Positions 24,693 to 33,226 of a DNA stretch of 54,940 nt are shown here, in pieces (within the stretch, counting starts at the first letter, position 1; each line of letters opens with the position of its first letter). A program made the position numbers and the translations under genes. The stretch spans positions 1-54,940 of the forward strand of contig CBFICL010000002.1 in the NCBI GenBank assembly GCA_965661165.1. The letters run 5' to 3'. Source of the DNA: Hepatobacter sp965661165 (GTDB lineage: Bacteria > Pseudomonadota > Alphaproteobacteria > Holosporales > Hepatobacteraceae). The notes beneath the pieces were generated by a model. That model did not search any database and was not told where the DNA came from. It was given only the letters and a program-made list of their open reading frames with translations.

Positions 24693-26532
24693 GGGATGAC
24701 CTCAAGGTGACTTGTTGGGGGGAAGACCACACAATGGGCTGGCTTAGGGCGATGGTGTGGAGAATGCTGTCTTGGGTTTTGAGGTTCTTAAGGCGAACGT
24801 TCATTTCTGTGCCCAGGTTATGCTTTAACAAAGGTCGCTTTTGCGTGGCATGCGCTTGCGCTTTTTGATGTTGGGTGTGGGGGGCATTTTTGATATGAAT
24901 CGATCGCACAATGTGGGTGGTTTGATCAGACCACAGTTTGGCATAGTCATCTTGTGGGTATTGGTCATCAAAAGAAGGATAGATAAGCTGGCTGGGTGTT
25001 GTGCCAAGGGCGCCTTCACGCAGGGTGTAATCCTGGGCATAATCTTCGCTATAAGAATCTTGCGTCAGCGTTGTGGCGGGGGCATCGAAGGGGGTGCCCA
25101 CACTGACTGCGCATGTGACGTTCACCACATCTTCCCCTGTTGAGGCGCAAACCTTGCGCGTCAGGGCAATGATTTTGCCTGTGGCATGCCCGCCAGGCAC
25201 GCAGCTGTGGGTTATGGAAATGGCATCATTCAGAGAGAGCCTTGGCGCTGTGGGCAAAAGGGTCAGGTTTATTTCCATGGCCCGAGCTTTCCTCGCCACA
25301 AGGGTTTTTGCCATCTCCACCGCGGCATGAAAAGCTTTTTTCCCACGGGGGGTCAAAAAGAAGGTGTGCGCACCTTGGGTCAAAGGTGAGGCAGATTGGG
25401 GAAGAGGTGTCCACCTGTGGGCGTCGTGGTCAAAGGTGTGGCCGCTTGTGTGCGTGCGGCTTGCCCGATAGCCCTGTTGTTTGTGGGTGATGATGTCATC
25501 TTGTTCATAATCGGTGTGGGGTGTCCACATATCCTGTGTGCTGGATGGCACCAGAGGACGTTTGATGGGCAAGGTGATGGACAGGCTTTTTTCTTCATCC
25601 ATGTTCATTTGGTGGCTGTGGGTCAGGGTGAAGGTCAGACGTTCTCGACGCTTTTGTTTGAGGTGCCAACCCACAATCATTTTGCCACGAAACCACAGTC
25701 GTTTCAGTGCACACTTTTTGGCGCGTGCCCCTGATGCGCGCCACAGATGAAGGGAGGCAGGCAGCGCATCGTCAAAGGTAGGGGTGATGTCTTCAAGCTT
25801 GGAAAAAGCCACCCAATAGCCTGATCGACCCAAGGTTTGCCCTGTTTTGGGCCATGTTTTTTTGAGTGAGCTGGGTGTAAAGGTGCTGATCTGATGGTCA
25901 GGAAACAGCGCGCGAATGGATCTGGATAGGTTGGTGAGGCCACGGTTGTGTTGGATCCACTGGGCTTCTAAGGTGACGTGGACATGTGATAAGAGATTGG
26001 TATTTTTTTTGATACCCAGGGTTCCCGCCACACCAAAGGGGGTGACATCGTGTGTTTTGTTGCCTTCAAACAAGGAAGACAGAGAGATGGCGTGGGAGAC
26101 AGGGTCGCAATAAAGGCATACAGGTTGAGAAAGTGTGGCGATATCGTCCCTGTCTTGGTCTGTCTCTTTAAAAAAAAGAGGCTCATAAAACGTTGTGCTT
26201 TGATGAGCCTTGTTTATGGCCTTTATTTGTGCGTCTGCATTGTGGGGTTTGGCGCAGAGGACAAGGGTTTTTTGCACAGGGGACACACCGTGCACAGGCG
26301 TTTCCACATAACCGCGAAAGAGACAAACATTGCGCCCATCATCCATTTTTTGAGATATCGTACCCCAGCCATGATGATCGAAAGAATCTTGAGACAATAG
26401 GTGAATATGTGCTTTGGCATAGCTGCCCTCCTTGTGTTCGATGGTGAATGATGTGACAGGTACATTCAGGTGACCGTGGCGTGATGCGTCAAAATCTGTG
26501 CTTTCTTTTTCAAGAACGATAAAAAAGGACAT
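24685..26532 (-). CDS. large tail/baseplate protein
   Basis: 615 residues from the ATG at 26532, which has an AAGGAAGG ribosome site; the open frame reaches 26619 without one. It is beta-rich with few hydrophobic runs. Residues about 336-374 form a second CBM5/12-like module ('MWTPHTDYEQDDIITHKQQG' to W374). The region after it contains a helical stretch and a Thr/Asp/Tyr-rich segment. It resembles no known megatron or tape-measure protein: no long coiled coil and no transglycosylase or peptidase motif. Likely baseplate or receptor-binding protein by position. Confidence 0.6.
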   Translation of the reverse strand: MSFFIVLEKESTDFDASRHGHLNVPVTSFTIEHKEGSYAKAHIHLLSQDSFDHHGWGTISQKMDDGRNVCLFRGYVETPVHGVSPVQKTLVLCAKPHNADAQIKAINKAHQSTTFYEPLFFKETDQDRDDIATLSQPVCLYCDPVSHAISLSSLFEGNKTHDVTPFGVAGTLGIKKNTNLLSHVHVTLEAQWIQHNRGLTNLSRSIRALFPDHQISTFTPSSLKKTWPKTGQTLGRSGYWVAFSKLEDITPTFDDALPASLHLWRASGARAKKCALKRLWFRGKMIVGWHLKQKRRERLTFTLTHSHQMNMDEEKSLSITLPIKRPLVPSSTQDMWTPHTDYEQDDIITHKQQGYRASRTHTSGHTFDHDAHRWTPLPQSASPLTQGAHTFFLTPRGKKAFHAAVEMAKTLVARKARAMEINLTLLPTAPRLSLNDAISITHSCVPGGHATGKIIALTRKVCASTGEDVVNVTCAVSVGTPFDAPATTLTQDSYSEDYAQDYTLREGALGTTPSQLIYPSFDDQYPQDDYAKLWSDQTTHIVRSIHIKNAPHTQHQKAQAHATQKRPLLKHNLGTEMNVRLKNLKTQDSILHTIALSQPIVWSSPQQVTLRSSHV

Positions 26533-26625
26533 AAGCGCCTTCCTTGGTTGTGCGTTGACCTGTGTGTGTAAATACGAAACAATGAAAGAATCTGTGATAA
26601 TGAGAAGGTTGGGAAACAAACCCTT

Positions 26626-27495
26626 ATGAAACCAAATTACATACGTGGCGTGTCATGGTTTATCCTTGTGTCTGTAGTCAGCGCCCTCAATGATGCCTTG
26701 GTCAAAATGACAGGGTTGAGGCTGGGCGGTATGCAGGTTGCTTTTTTCAGATTTTTCTTCAGTTGTGTCACGTTGCTTCCTTTTATGGTGATGGGCGGAT
26801 GGGCCTGTTTCAAAACGCCACACTGGCGTGTGCATGGGGTGCGATCTCTCTTTCTGTTTTTGGCCATGGCGCCGTGGTGTTATGGGGTGATTGCGCTGCC
26901 CTTGTCTTTGGTGACAACCTTAAGCTTTACCACGCCTTTGTTTGTGCTGGTGTTGTCGGCGCTTTTTCTTAAAGATGCGCCAGGATGGCACCGCATTGTG
27001 GCCACGTGCGTGGGGTTTGCGGGCATCTTAGTGAGCGCCCAGCCGACGTTGGCTTTTAATAATTCTGTGTTCTTTCTCATTGGCTCTACCGTGTTGTTTG
27101 CGTCGTTAGATGTGTTGAATAAAAAGCTCTTGGTGCAGGATGAAACCCTGTTGTCGATGTTGTTTTTCTCAGCTTTTGGCACAACGTGCTTAAGCTTTCC
27201 GTTTGCGCTGTGGGGGTGGGTCACGCCGTCTTTGTTTGAGCTGATGACACTGTTTATCTTGGGCATTGGGGCGAACCTCATTTTGTATTGTTTGTTAAAA
27301 GCCTTTGCGTGTTGCCAACTTTCTGCTTTGCAGCCGTTTCGTTATGTTGAGCTCCTTTTCTCAAGCGCCATCGGTTTTCTTGTGTTTTCAGAGTTACCCT
27401 CATGGTCAACATTGTGGGGGGCGTGTTTAATCATTCCTGCCACCTTTTATGTGGCCATCTATGAAGTGCGCCGCCCGCGTGAGCATACTGTTTAA
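26626..27495 (+). CDS. sam: S-adenosylmethionine uptake transporter (DMT/EamA)
   Basis: 289 residues with ten predicted membrane helices in two EamA halves. It follows the Rickettsia prowazekii SAM importer closely along its length as I recall it: 'GVSWFILVSVVSALNDALVK', 'QVAFFRFFFSCVTLLPF', 'DVLNKKLLVQDETLLSMLFF' and 'LQPFRYVELLFSSAIGF' have direct counterparts. This lets an intracellular bacterium import host SAM. The gene is on the strand opposite to the surrounding phage genes; its 3' end overlaps the next virion gene by 4 bp. An extended -10 (TGTGATAAT, ending at 26601) lies upstream of its start. Confidence 0.85.
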   Translation: MKPNYIRGVSWFILVSVVSALNDALVKMTGLRLGGMQVAFFRFFFSCVTLLPFMVMGGWACFKTPHWRVHGVRSLFLFLAMAPWCYGVIALPLSLVTTLSFTTPLFVLVLSALFLKDAPGWHRIVATCVGFAGILVSAQPTLAFNNSVFFLIGSTVLFASLDVLNKKLLVQDETLLSMLFFSAFGTTCLSFPFALWGWVTPSLFELMTLFILGIGANLILYCLLKAFACCQLSALQPFRYVELLFSSAIGFLVFSELPSWSTLWGACLIIPATFYVAIYEVRRPREHTV

Positions 27496-28025
27496 CTTTC
27501 TTCAAGATCAAGCTGCCATTCTTCTATGTGGTTCCATTCATCCGCAGTGATGGTGATATTTGTGACCGCCATCAACAGACGTGGGCGATAGGATAAAAAA
27601 CTGTCCTGAGGCACGTCGTGTTCGCCTAAGGAAACATCAGGGCCACGATCATGAAGGGCCACCGTCTCCTCAGGTGTGTGAAGGCGCACAGAGCCGGGCA
27701 CAGGCGTGCGCGAGAGGTGCTGTGTTTCTTGCTGGGCGGTGAGAGGGCATGTGAAATGCACCAAGCTGTCAATCCACAGGGTTTTCCCACGGGTTAACCC
27801 CTCAAGCGCCATCGGCATACGGTCTTGGCCTGTGATAACAGAGCTGTATTTATGCGCATAAAGGTTTGTGCTGGTAAGGGTGCCATCCAGCGTGCGCATT
27901 AAGGTGTTTGTGCCCATAAGACGCACCACTTGCTTACAGGCGCGGGAGGAAAAAAAGGGCAGATAAGATTGATCATGGTTCTGGCCCTGGGTCCAGATAT
28001 TCAAGCTTGTTTCGGGGGTGTTCAT
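27492..28025 (-). CDS. tail-region virion protein
   Basis: 177 residues from the ATG at 28025 (the frame opens at 28037). Beta-rich; the C-terminus 'LLMAVTNITITADEWNHIEE' recalls phage minor-tail proteins that end in 'T-D-E-W-x-x-x-x-W-x-L-x-L-E-E'. It stands in the position where GTA clusters hold the major tail protein, but does not look like one. No family could be named. Convergent overlap of 4 bp with the SAM transporter. Confidence 0.55.
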   Translation of the reverse strand: MNTPETSLNIWTQGQNHDQSYLPFFSSRACKQVVRLMGTNTLMRTLDGTLTSTNLYAHKYSSVITGQDRMPMALEGLTRGKTLWIDSLVHFTCPLTAQQETQHLSRTPVPGSVRLHTPEETVALHDRGPDVSLGEHDVPQDSFLSYRPRLLMAVTNITITADEWNHIEEWQLDLEES

Positions 28026-28033
28026 GGCAGATC

Positions 28034-28417
28034 TCACATGGTTGATGCATCAATAAGGGGCGTGATGCGTCCCTGATAATGATAGGTGATGGCATGAATG
28101 CCGGTGGGCATGGTGGGTTGCTCTGTGCCTGAAGGTTTCAGGCAAAAGATGTGGTGGTCGTGCACAAAGCCCTTGGGGGGTTCAAGGCTGTGTTTCATGG
28201 TGGCCGCCAGATCAAGGCGTCGTGGCTCTTGCCCCTTCAAGGTGAAAAGGGTGAAGGCAGCTGAAAAATGCGTGTGATCGTCATAGCGCTGAGAGGTAGG
28301 CACATTGACCAGAAGATAGGGGTAGTCGGTCTCTTCAGGGGGGGTGATAAAGAGTGGGATATCCATCGTTTCTGACAAACGATGATAAAGCCCTTGCAAT
28401 AAGGTATGCCCGTTCAT
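28034..28417 (-). CDS. DUF3168-like tail-completion protein
   Basis: 127 residues from the ATG at 28417; the frame opens at 28459. The pattern 'LLQGLYHRLSETMDIPLFIT' followed by 'PYLLVNVPTSQRYDDHTHF' fits the DUF3168 (GTA gp8-like) tail-terminator fold, in which a helix leads into a 'YPYI' strand. Lies between the adaptor and the tail-region gene and overlaps the adaptor by 4 bp. Confidence 0.65.
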   Translation of the reverse strand: MNGHTLLQGLYHRLSETMDIPLFITPPEETDYPYLLVNVPTSQRYDDHTHFSAAFTLFTLKGQEPRRLDLAATMKHSLEPPKGFVHDHHIFCLKPSGTEQPTMPTGIHAITYHYQGRITPLIDASTM

Positions 28418-28767
28418 GCGCTGTGTTCCTGTTTTCTCCAAAGCGCAGCTTGGATACATGTATAGCCTATGCGGTCGCCCACAAACTGGGGTTCAGATAA
28501 AGGGATGAGGTGGTGATCATGCCACATAATTTTTTTCAGACTGTCCTCAAAGCGTTCGGCGCGAATGATGATATCAAAGCATTCTCGTGTCCTTGGTGCT
28601 TCAGGAGCAACGGCAGCTCTTCCTTGAGGGGGCTTCGTCGAAATCCCCGCTGGTTTTACGCACCCCCAGATCATACGTTGACCGGCATCTTCCTTGATCA
28701 AAAGCCCGTTTTGCATGGTGCGCTTTTCAAAGAAAAAGATCAGGGGTGCGTTGAGTGGCTGGATCAT
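28414..28767 (-). CDS. phage head-tail adaptor
   Basis: 117 residues from the ATG at 28767, four bases after the connector gene's stop; the longer frame to 28863 runs into that gene. A small beta-barrel type protein: 'APLIFFFEKRTMQNGLLI', a W-containing strand ('MIWGCVKPAG') and a C-terminal 'FVGDRIGYTCIQAALW' match the SPP1 gp16/HK97 gp7 head-closure plan. Weak Shine-Dalgarno suggests coupling. Confidence 0.65.
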   Translation of the reverse strand: MIQPLNAPLIFFFEKRTMQNGLLIKEDAGQRMIWGCVKPAGISTKPPQGRAAVAPEAPRTRECFDIIIRAERFEDSLKKIMWHDHHLIPLSEPQFVGDRIGYTCIQAALWRKQEHSA

Positions 28768-28771
28768 CGGA

Positions 28772-29299
28772 TTATACCATCTGATAGCTGCGGTGATATT
28801 CAATCCACGGTTGGCTATAGCGCTGTGCTTTTTTGGGCGCAGAGAGATCATAGCGATCTTCATAGATATAAAGCACGGTGGACATCACGGCTTGCCGCAA
28901 GGTATCGGGCAGCTCTTCAGGCTGTGTGCCAAAGCCTGCCTTGTAAGTGACCGAGGTTTTTCGACGGTTTTTTTCCGCGCTTAAGACGTTGATTTTTTTT
29001 GTGTTTTGTAAATCTTCAACCTCATAAGCGCTATCAAGAAGAACGCGATTGCCTGATTTTACTTCCAGAATGTCTGTGATCGGCCCGTGGGGCAAGGTGA
29101 GCACGGGGTTGGTGTGGGTGTAGCGCCATGTTTTCTCCAAAAGCGTTTTGCCTGTGGCTTCTTCGACCCAGGCCGTGGCCGTTCGGATCAGGCCTTCTAG
29201 CAAGTGGTTATCGTGATCGTGGGTAATGTGGGCATAATCTTTCATATCAACAAGAGAAACGGCGAGGGTGGGCGTTGCGGCAATCAGTTTGCTGGTCAT
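28772..29299 (-). CDS. phage head-tail connector, gp6-like
   Basis: 175 residues. It starts 'SLVDMKDYAHITHDHDNHLLEGLIRTATAWVEEATG', the standard helical N-terminus of HK97 gp6-like connectors, and ends with the 'LRQAVMSTVLYIYEDRY' helix ('L-x-x-A-x-x-x-x-x-x-x-x-Y-E-x-R'). Forms the ring under the portal. A good AAAGGAA ribosome site precedes the ATG. Confidence 0.8.
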   Translation of the reverse strand: MTSKLIAATPTLAVSLVDMKDYAHITHDHDNHLLEGLIRTATAWVEEATGKTLLEKTWRYTHTNPVLTLPHGPITDILEVKSGNRVLLDSAYEVEDLQNTKKINVLSAEKNRRKTSVTYKAGFGTQPEELPDTLRQAVMSTVLYIYEDRYDLSAPKKAQRYSQPWIEYHRSYQMV

Positions 29300-29348
29300 G
29301 GGCTACATTCCTTTGAAAAAGGGGAGGGCATGCCCTCCCCAGGCCTGG

Positions 29349-30491
29349 TTAATTGTCAAAATTTAAAACAGAGATCGCTTCTGGATTAATCACATCTCCA
29401 CCGACACGTTTGGTGACATAAAATTCCACAAAGGGTTTGTGGCTGTAAGGGTCACGCAAGATATACATATCCTGACGATCCACGATGTGATAAGCCTCCT
29501 TAAAGTTGCCGAAAGCCACCGAAAGGCTGGCTTTGTCGTTTGCCAGATCGGGCATATGGTCGGTGATATACACGGGATAGCCCAAAAGAGAGGATTGCCC
29601 CCCTTCTTTCATGGCAGGTTGCCAGAGGTGCTGCATGTTTTGCGGGTCCTTCATTTTGCGTACGGCGGCCTCAGCAGCGCGGGACATGATCCATACCGCC
29701 TCTGAAAGATAGGCAGACTTTAAGGAGCTTTTGATATCAAACAGTGTGTGTATTGCATTTGTGTCAGAAAACCCGCCTTTCTTCCCTGTTTTGATCACCT
29801 GCACACCATCGGCCGCACCGGCATCTGCTAAAAACCCCTTGGGTTTGCCATTCCCATCACCATGGATAAAAGCCTTGGTTTCTTGTTGCGCGATGTGCTG
29901 GCTTACCTGTTGGGTGATCCACGATTCAATATCAATAGAAGCATCATCGATCAACCGTTGGGTGGCATGGATACGGGCATAGAGCTCGTGGGCTGGCACA
30001 TGAATCTTCTTAAATGTGGGCGTTGTGGTGGCTTCACGATTGTCGGTTTCTTTGGCCCATCCCACATCAAGATCATTGTGCGCCACGAGGGTGTCGAGGG
30101 CTTCAGAGGATATTTTGGTCACTTTGGCAATTTTGCGAAAAAACGACGTTTCAGACAGTTTGGAAAAAACATGCTCTGACACCTCTTGAGGCACAAGCAC
30201 CCCCCCGCTTTCAGGTGAAGAGGCGTTCATGTTCTTTGTGATCCATGTTTCATCTCCTTGGCGCACGTAGCTGCGAAAACCTTTGTGCTCTCCCCATGAG
30301 GGCGCCCGCGTATCCGTGGTGGGGCGTTGATGATCCAGGCGATAGGCGTCCATTTTTTTCTCCATGGCTGTGACCTTGTGTGCTAATTCCTCTGCCAGCG
30401 TGCTCTTTTCGTTGAGGGAATCAATACATGTCTTGTGTTGATCAAGTTGTTGTCCAAGGGCGTCAAGATGTTCGTCCATGTGTTGTGTCAT
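29349..30491 (-). CDS. HK97-family major capsid protein
   Basis: 380 residues from the ATG at 30491, which has an AAAGGAG ribosome site; the frame opens at 30536. The N-terminal 60-70 residues form a coiled-coil scaffold (delta) domain, likely cut by the protease. The capsid core starts near 'SSPESGGVLVPQEVSEHVF' and includes 'AKETDNREATTTPTF' and 'ETKAFIHGDGNGKPKGFL', the well-known HK97 block. The C-terminus is intact. Confidence 0.93.
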   Translation of the reverse strand: MTQHMDEHLDALGQQLDQHKTCIDSLNEKSTLAEELAHKVTAMEKKMDAYRLDHQRPTTDTRAPSWGEHKGFRSYVRQGDETWITKNMNASSPESGGVLVPQEVSEHVFSKLSETSFFRKIAKVTKISSEALDTLVAHNDLDVGWAKETDNREATTTPTFKKIHVPAHELYARIHATQRLIDDASIDIESWITQQVSQHIAQQETKAFIHGDGNGKPKGFLADAGAADGVQVIKTGKKGGFSDTNAIHTLFDIKSSLKSAYLSEAVWIMSRAAEAAVRKMKDPQNMQHLWQPAMKEGGQSSLLGYPVYITDHMPDLANDKASLSVAFGNFKEAYHIVDRQDMYILRDPYSHKPFVEFYVTKRVGGDVINPEAISVLNFDN

Positions 30492-30542
30492 ATAGGCTCC
30501 TTTGAGAAGAGGGGGGTGAAGAAGGGACAAAGACAAAAAAAT

Positions 30543-31043
30543 CTATGCGGGGGATAAACTTTTAATGTGATGGATGCCTGCCTTTGGGTTGGCAGGGAGA
30601 GTGACGATAGAGATTTCCATCAAATCCACCTGAAAAATCTTTCTCAACTGTTGGGCTGCATCATAGCGACTGACAAGGGAGCGAAAGCCGATAGACAAAC
30701 CGCAAAAGGCCCCTTTTTTGAGAAACGCATAAATTTCTCGGGCTTTGGGGGCGTCAAGCAGGAGTTGCCCTACCACAAAAAGGCCGCGGTGATCTTCTTT
30801 CATATGACGCCACAGGCCAAGGGGGACATGGGCATCATGTTGCCACAAAAGGGGTGGCCATTTTTTGTCTTGGCGCCATGCATTGAGGCTGCCCCGGAAA
30901 GCACCCGGCACCATGACATCTTTGTGTCGGTCCGGTGTATAGGTGCTGGCATATCCAGAAAAATGACCATCATCTTCCATCGATTTTATCTCAACGGGGG
31001 ATGCCCATCGTTTTTCCATGGGGATGGGGGGTGTGAAGATCAT
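30543..31043 (-). CDS. HK97-family prohead protease
   Basis: 166 residues. 'GHFSGYASTYTPDRHKDVMV', 'PGAFRGSL', the catalytic His in 'LLWQHDAHVPLG', and the catalytic Ser in 'GAFCGLSIGF' are all present. Matures the capsid by removing the scaffold domain. Its start overlaps the portal stop by 4 bp. Confidence 0.92.
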   Translation of the reverse strand: MIFTPPIPMEKRWASPVEIKSMEDDGHFSGYASTYTPDRHKDVMVPGAFRGSLNAWRQDKKWPPLLWQHDAHVPLGLWRHMKEDHRGLFVVGQLLLDAPKAREIYAFLKKGAFCGLSIGFRSLVSRYDAAQQLRKIFQVDLMEISIVTLPANPKAGIHHIKSLSPA

Positions 31044-32242
31044 GGCTGTTTATCTCCGTTATCTTGTTCATTGCTGGCCAAGGGGGGATAGCCCATAGCT
31101 TCTCGCTTTTCGTTGGTTGTTAAGAAAGAGCACTGGTTCATCCGCTCCCACGTAGCTTCTCGTTTGGCGGTCAACGAAGGAATGGCATCTGGGTCATAGG
31201 CTAAGCGGAGCCCTTCACCAAACTGAGGCGTCAGCCATGTGTTGAACTGGTTAATCACACGTTCTAAAAGTGGGAGAACAGTATCTTCCCATAAATGGAG
31301 ACGGGCTTCGCGATAGTTAGAAAACGTTGCATCCCCAGGGATACCCACAAGCATGGGGGGGACACCAAAAATTTGCGCAATTTCTCGTGCAGACATGTTG
31401 CGTCCTTCACCAAAGTCCATATCTTTGGGTGACAGACCCATTTCTTGCCATTTGCAATCGCCGCCCTCAAGAATCATAATCTGACCGGCATTTTTTGTAC
31501 CTTGGTGGATGTCACGTAAACTCTCACGCAGCTCTTCCTTTTGTTCCTGTGTCAGGTGAGCGCCATTTTGTGTGTTGATGAGTAAAGCACCTGAGGGTCT
31601 GCCGCCGTTTTCCAACAATGATAAATTGTGGCGCGCCACCGTGTTGTGACAATTAATAGATTGCATGGCCGCTTCAATGGGGCTTAACCCATACCAATCA
31701 TCGCGGGGGTGAAAAAACTTGAGGTGTAAAAGTGGGGGAGGTTGGTCAGCAAGGATGGGGATGGTTTTTTTGTGGTTTTGAACCTGATATTCATAGCCGG
31801 CGGGAAGGCCGTGGCTTCCTGGCAAAATGCGCATGCGGTCTGGGCGCAGCGTGTAAAGCTCATAGGGTGGGTTACGATCTAAAGAAACGGCCTCCACATA
31901 GGCGTTGCCTGAAAGCAGTAAGTAAGACATCAATGACTCAATAAAAATGTTATGACCTTGCAGCGGATTGGGTTTCTCAAGCAGGCGCTGTAGAGGGTGA
32001 GAGGTCAGCGGCTGATCGTGGTGAAAAAGACGCCATGGCACACTGGCGACGCTGCGTGCAATTAAATTGACGGCGCGGTGCACAATCACATTTTTTTCAT
32101 AACTCATTTTTACCAAATGCTGATAATCAAAGGCATGCCAATGGGTTTGGTGTGTATGGGTGAGTGCGGTTAAAGACGCGAAGCGGCTTTCTTTTTTTTC
32201 AGGAGCAGCCGTCTCAAACAAGCGGCGTAAGGAAGTGTGCAT
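31040..32242 (-). CDS. phage portal protein (HK97 family)
   Basis: 400 residues. 'VHRAVNLIARSVASVPWRLF', 'HNIFIESLMSYLLLSGNAYVE', 'GLSPIEAAMQSINCHN', and 'REIAQIFGVPPMLVGIP' with 'FSNYREARLHLWEDTVLPLL' are the usual portal landmarks in order. Forms the dodecameric DNA gate of the capsid. First gene of the cluster; the 219 bp upstream do not code for a terminase and the next gene is host mlaA on the other strand. Confidence 0.93.
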   Translation of the reverse strand: MHTSLRRLFETAAPEKKESRFASLTALTHTHQTHWHAFDYQHLVKMSYEKNVIVHRAVNLIARSVASVPWRLFHHDQPLTSHPLQRLLEKPNPLQGHNIFIESLMSYLLLSGNAYVEAVSLDRNPPYELYTLRPDRMRILPGSHGLPAGYEYQVQNHKKTIPILADQPPPLLHLKFFHPRDDWYGLSPIEAAMQSINCHNTVARHNLSLLENGGRPSGALLINTQNGAHLTQEQKEELRESLRDIHQGTKNAGQIMILEGGDCKWQEMGLSPKDMDFGEGRNMSAREIAQIFGVPPMLVGIPGDATFSNYREARLHLWEDTVLPLLERVINQFNTWLTPQFGEGLRLAYDPDAIPSLTAKREATWERMNQCSFLTTNEKREAMGYPPLASNEQDNGDKQP

Positions 32243-32461
32243 AGCGATAGCCCTGTGTTAAGGATGTATAGAACACACAAAACGCATTGATAAAAAACCA
32301 AAAATGGATAATCTTAGAAAGGGGTGGTGCCAACCTTGGCGCAGTTCCATCCCATTGGATGTTTAAATAAGTATCAGAAATATAGCAAAAAATCAAATTT
32401 TTTACCAAATTTTAACAAAAATTACTTGAGGATTATTCTCTACGTTCTTGAAAAAGTATCC

Positions 32462-33226
32462 ATGCCGTTTTTAATGACCATGCTGAATCGCCTTTACCAC
32501 ACCTTTTTCCTTCTTGCCTTTTTGTGTGTGAGCATGCCGGTTTTTGCCGAAGACCCTTTTGAAGCTATTGGTGGGGAAGATCACACAGCTGAGCTTCATG
32601 ATCCGTTTGAGCCGATCAACCGTGCGACGTTTAAATTTAACGACGGGTTTGACAAATTTGTTTTCAATCCTCTTGTGGTGACCCTGACCTTTTTTATGCC
32701 CCCTGTTGTGCGCGAAGGGGTCAGAAATTTTTTTTCCAACCTCAACGAGGTGGCGTCTGTGGTCAACCATACACTGCAAGGCAAACGCAAAGGGGTGGGT
32801 CGTTCGTTGTTGCGTTTTGCGGTGAATTCCACGCTTGGGTTGGCAGGTCTTTTGGATGTGGCTTCATGGATGGGATTCGAGGAAATACCAAATAGCTTTA
32901 ACCTGACATTACGTCACTGGGGTGTATCACCCGGTGCCTATTTTGTCTGGCCTGTGTTGGGGCCTTCGTCTATGCGTGATGGTGTGGGCGTGATGGTTGA
33001 TTTTTTCTTTGATCCGTTAAACATCTTTTTGATGACACAAGGTAAGAAGAGGCTGTTAGACACCAAGGTTATTATCGCCATGATTCAAGAGAAAGAAAAA
33101 TATTGGGAAGATCTCTGGAATTTGAAAAAAGAAGCTGTTGATCCGTATGTCTTAGAACGGAGTATCTATTATCAAAAGCGACATTTGTTATATTCTCTTG
33201 ATGAAGGACCGCAACCTGTGGAGTGA
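32462..33226 (+). CDS. mlaA: MlaA/VacJ outer-membrane lipid-asymmetry protein
   Basis: 254 residues. 'LHDPFEPINRATFKFNDGFD' opens the MlaA domain, followed by 'VREGVRNFFSNLNEVASVVN' and 'GVSPGAYFVWPVLGPSSMRDG'. It removes misplaced phospholipid from the outer leaflet. The signal peptide ends 'MPVFAEDP', a signal-peptidase-I site, with 'FLCVS' not fitting a lipobox, so it is probably not a lipoprotein. The start is chosen at the ATG before the hydrophobic segment; the frame opens at 32324. Coupled to mlaC. Confidence 0.92.
   Translation: MPFLMTMLNRLYHTFFLLAFLCVSMPVFAEDPFEAIGGEDHTAELHDPFEPINRATFKFNDGFDKFVFNPLVVTLTFFMPPVVREGVRNFFSNLNEVASVVNHTLQGKRKGVGRSLLRFAVNSTLGLAGLLDVASWMGFEEIPNSFNLTLRHWGVSPGAYFVWPVLGPSSMRDGVGVMVDFFFDPLNIFLMTQGKKRLLDTKVIIAMIQEKEKYWEDLWNLKKEAVDPYVLERSIYYQKRHLLYSLDEGPQPVE

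Larger units (their letters stand above)
22720..32242 (-). mobile_element. GTA-like or remnant HK97-type phage gene cluster
   Basis: Ten minus-strand genes run portal, prohead protease, major capsid, connector, head-tail adaptor, DUF3168-like, tail-region protein, (SAM transporter on plus strand), large tail protein, unknown structural protein, carbohydrate-binding tail protein, 3TM holin. The head order matches gene-transfer-agent clusters of alphaproteobacteria, and the holin resembles the family named for GTA release. No integrase, repressor, terminase, tape measure, lysozyme or att-like repeat was found in or beside it. All frames are intact with 4-50 bp spacing, which argues against random decay. 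Confidence 0.75.
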
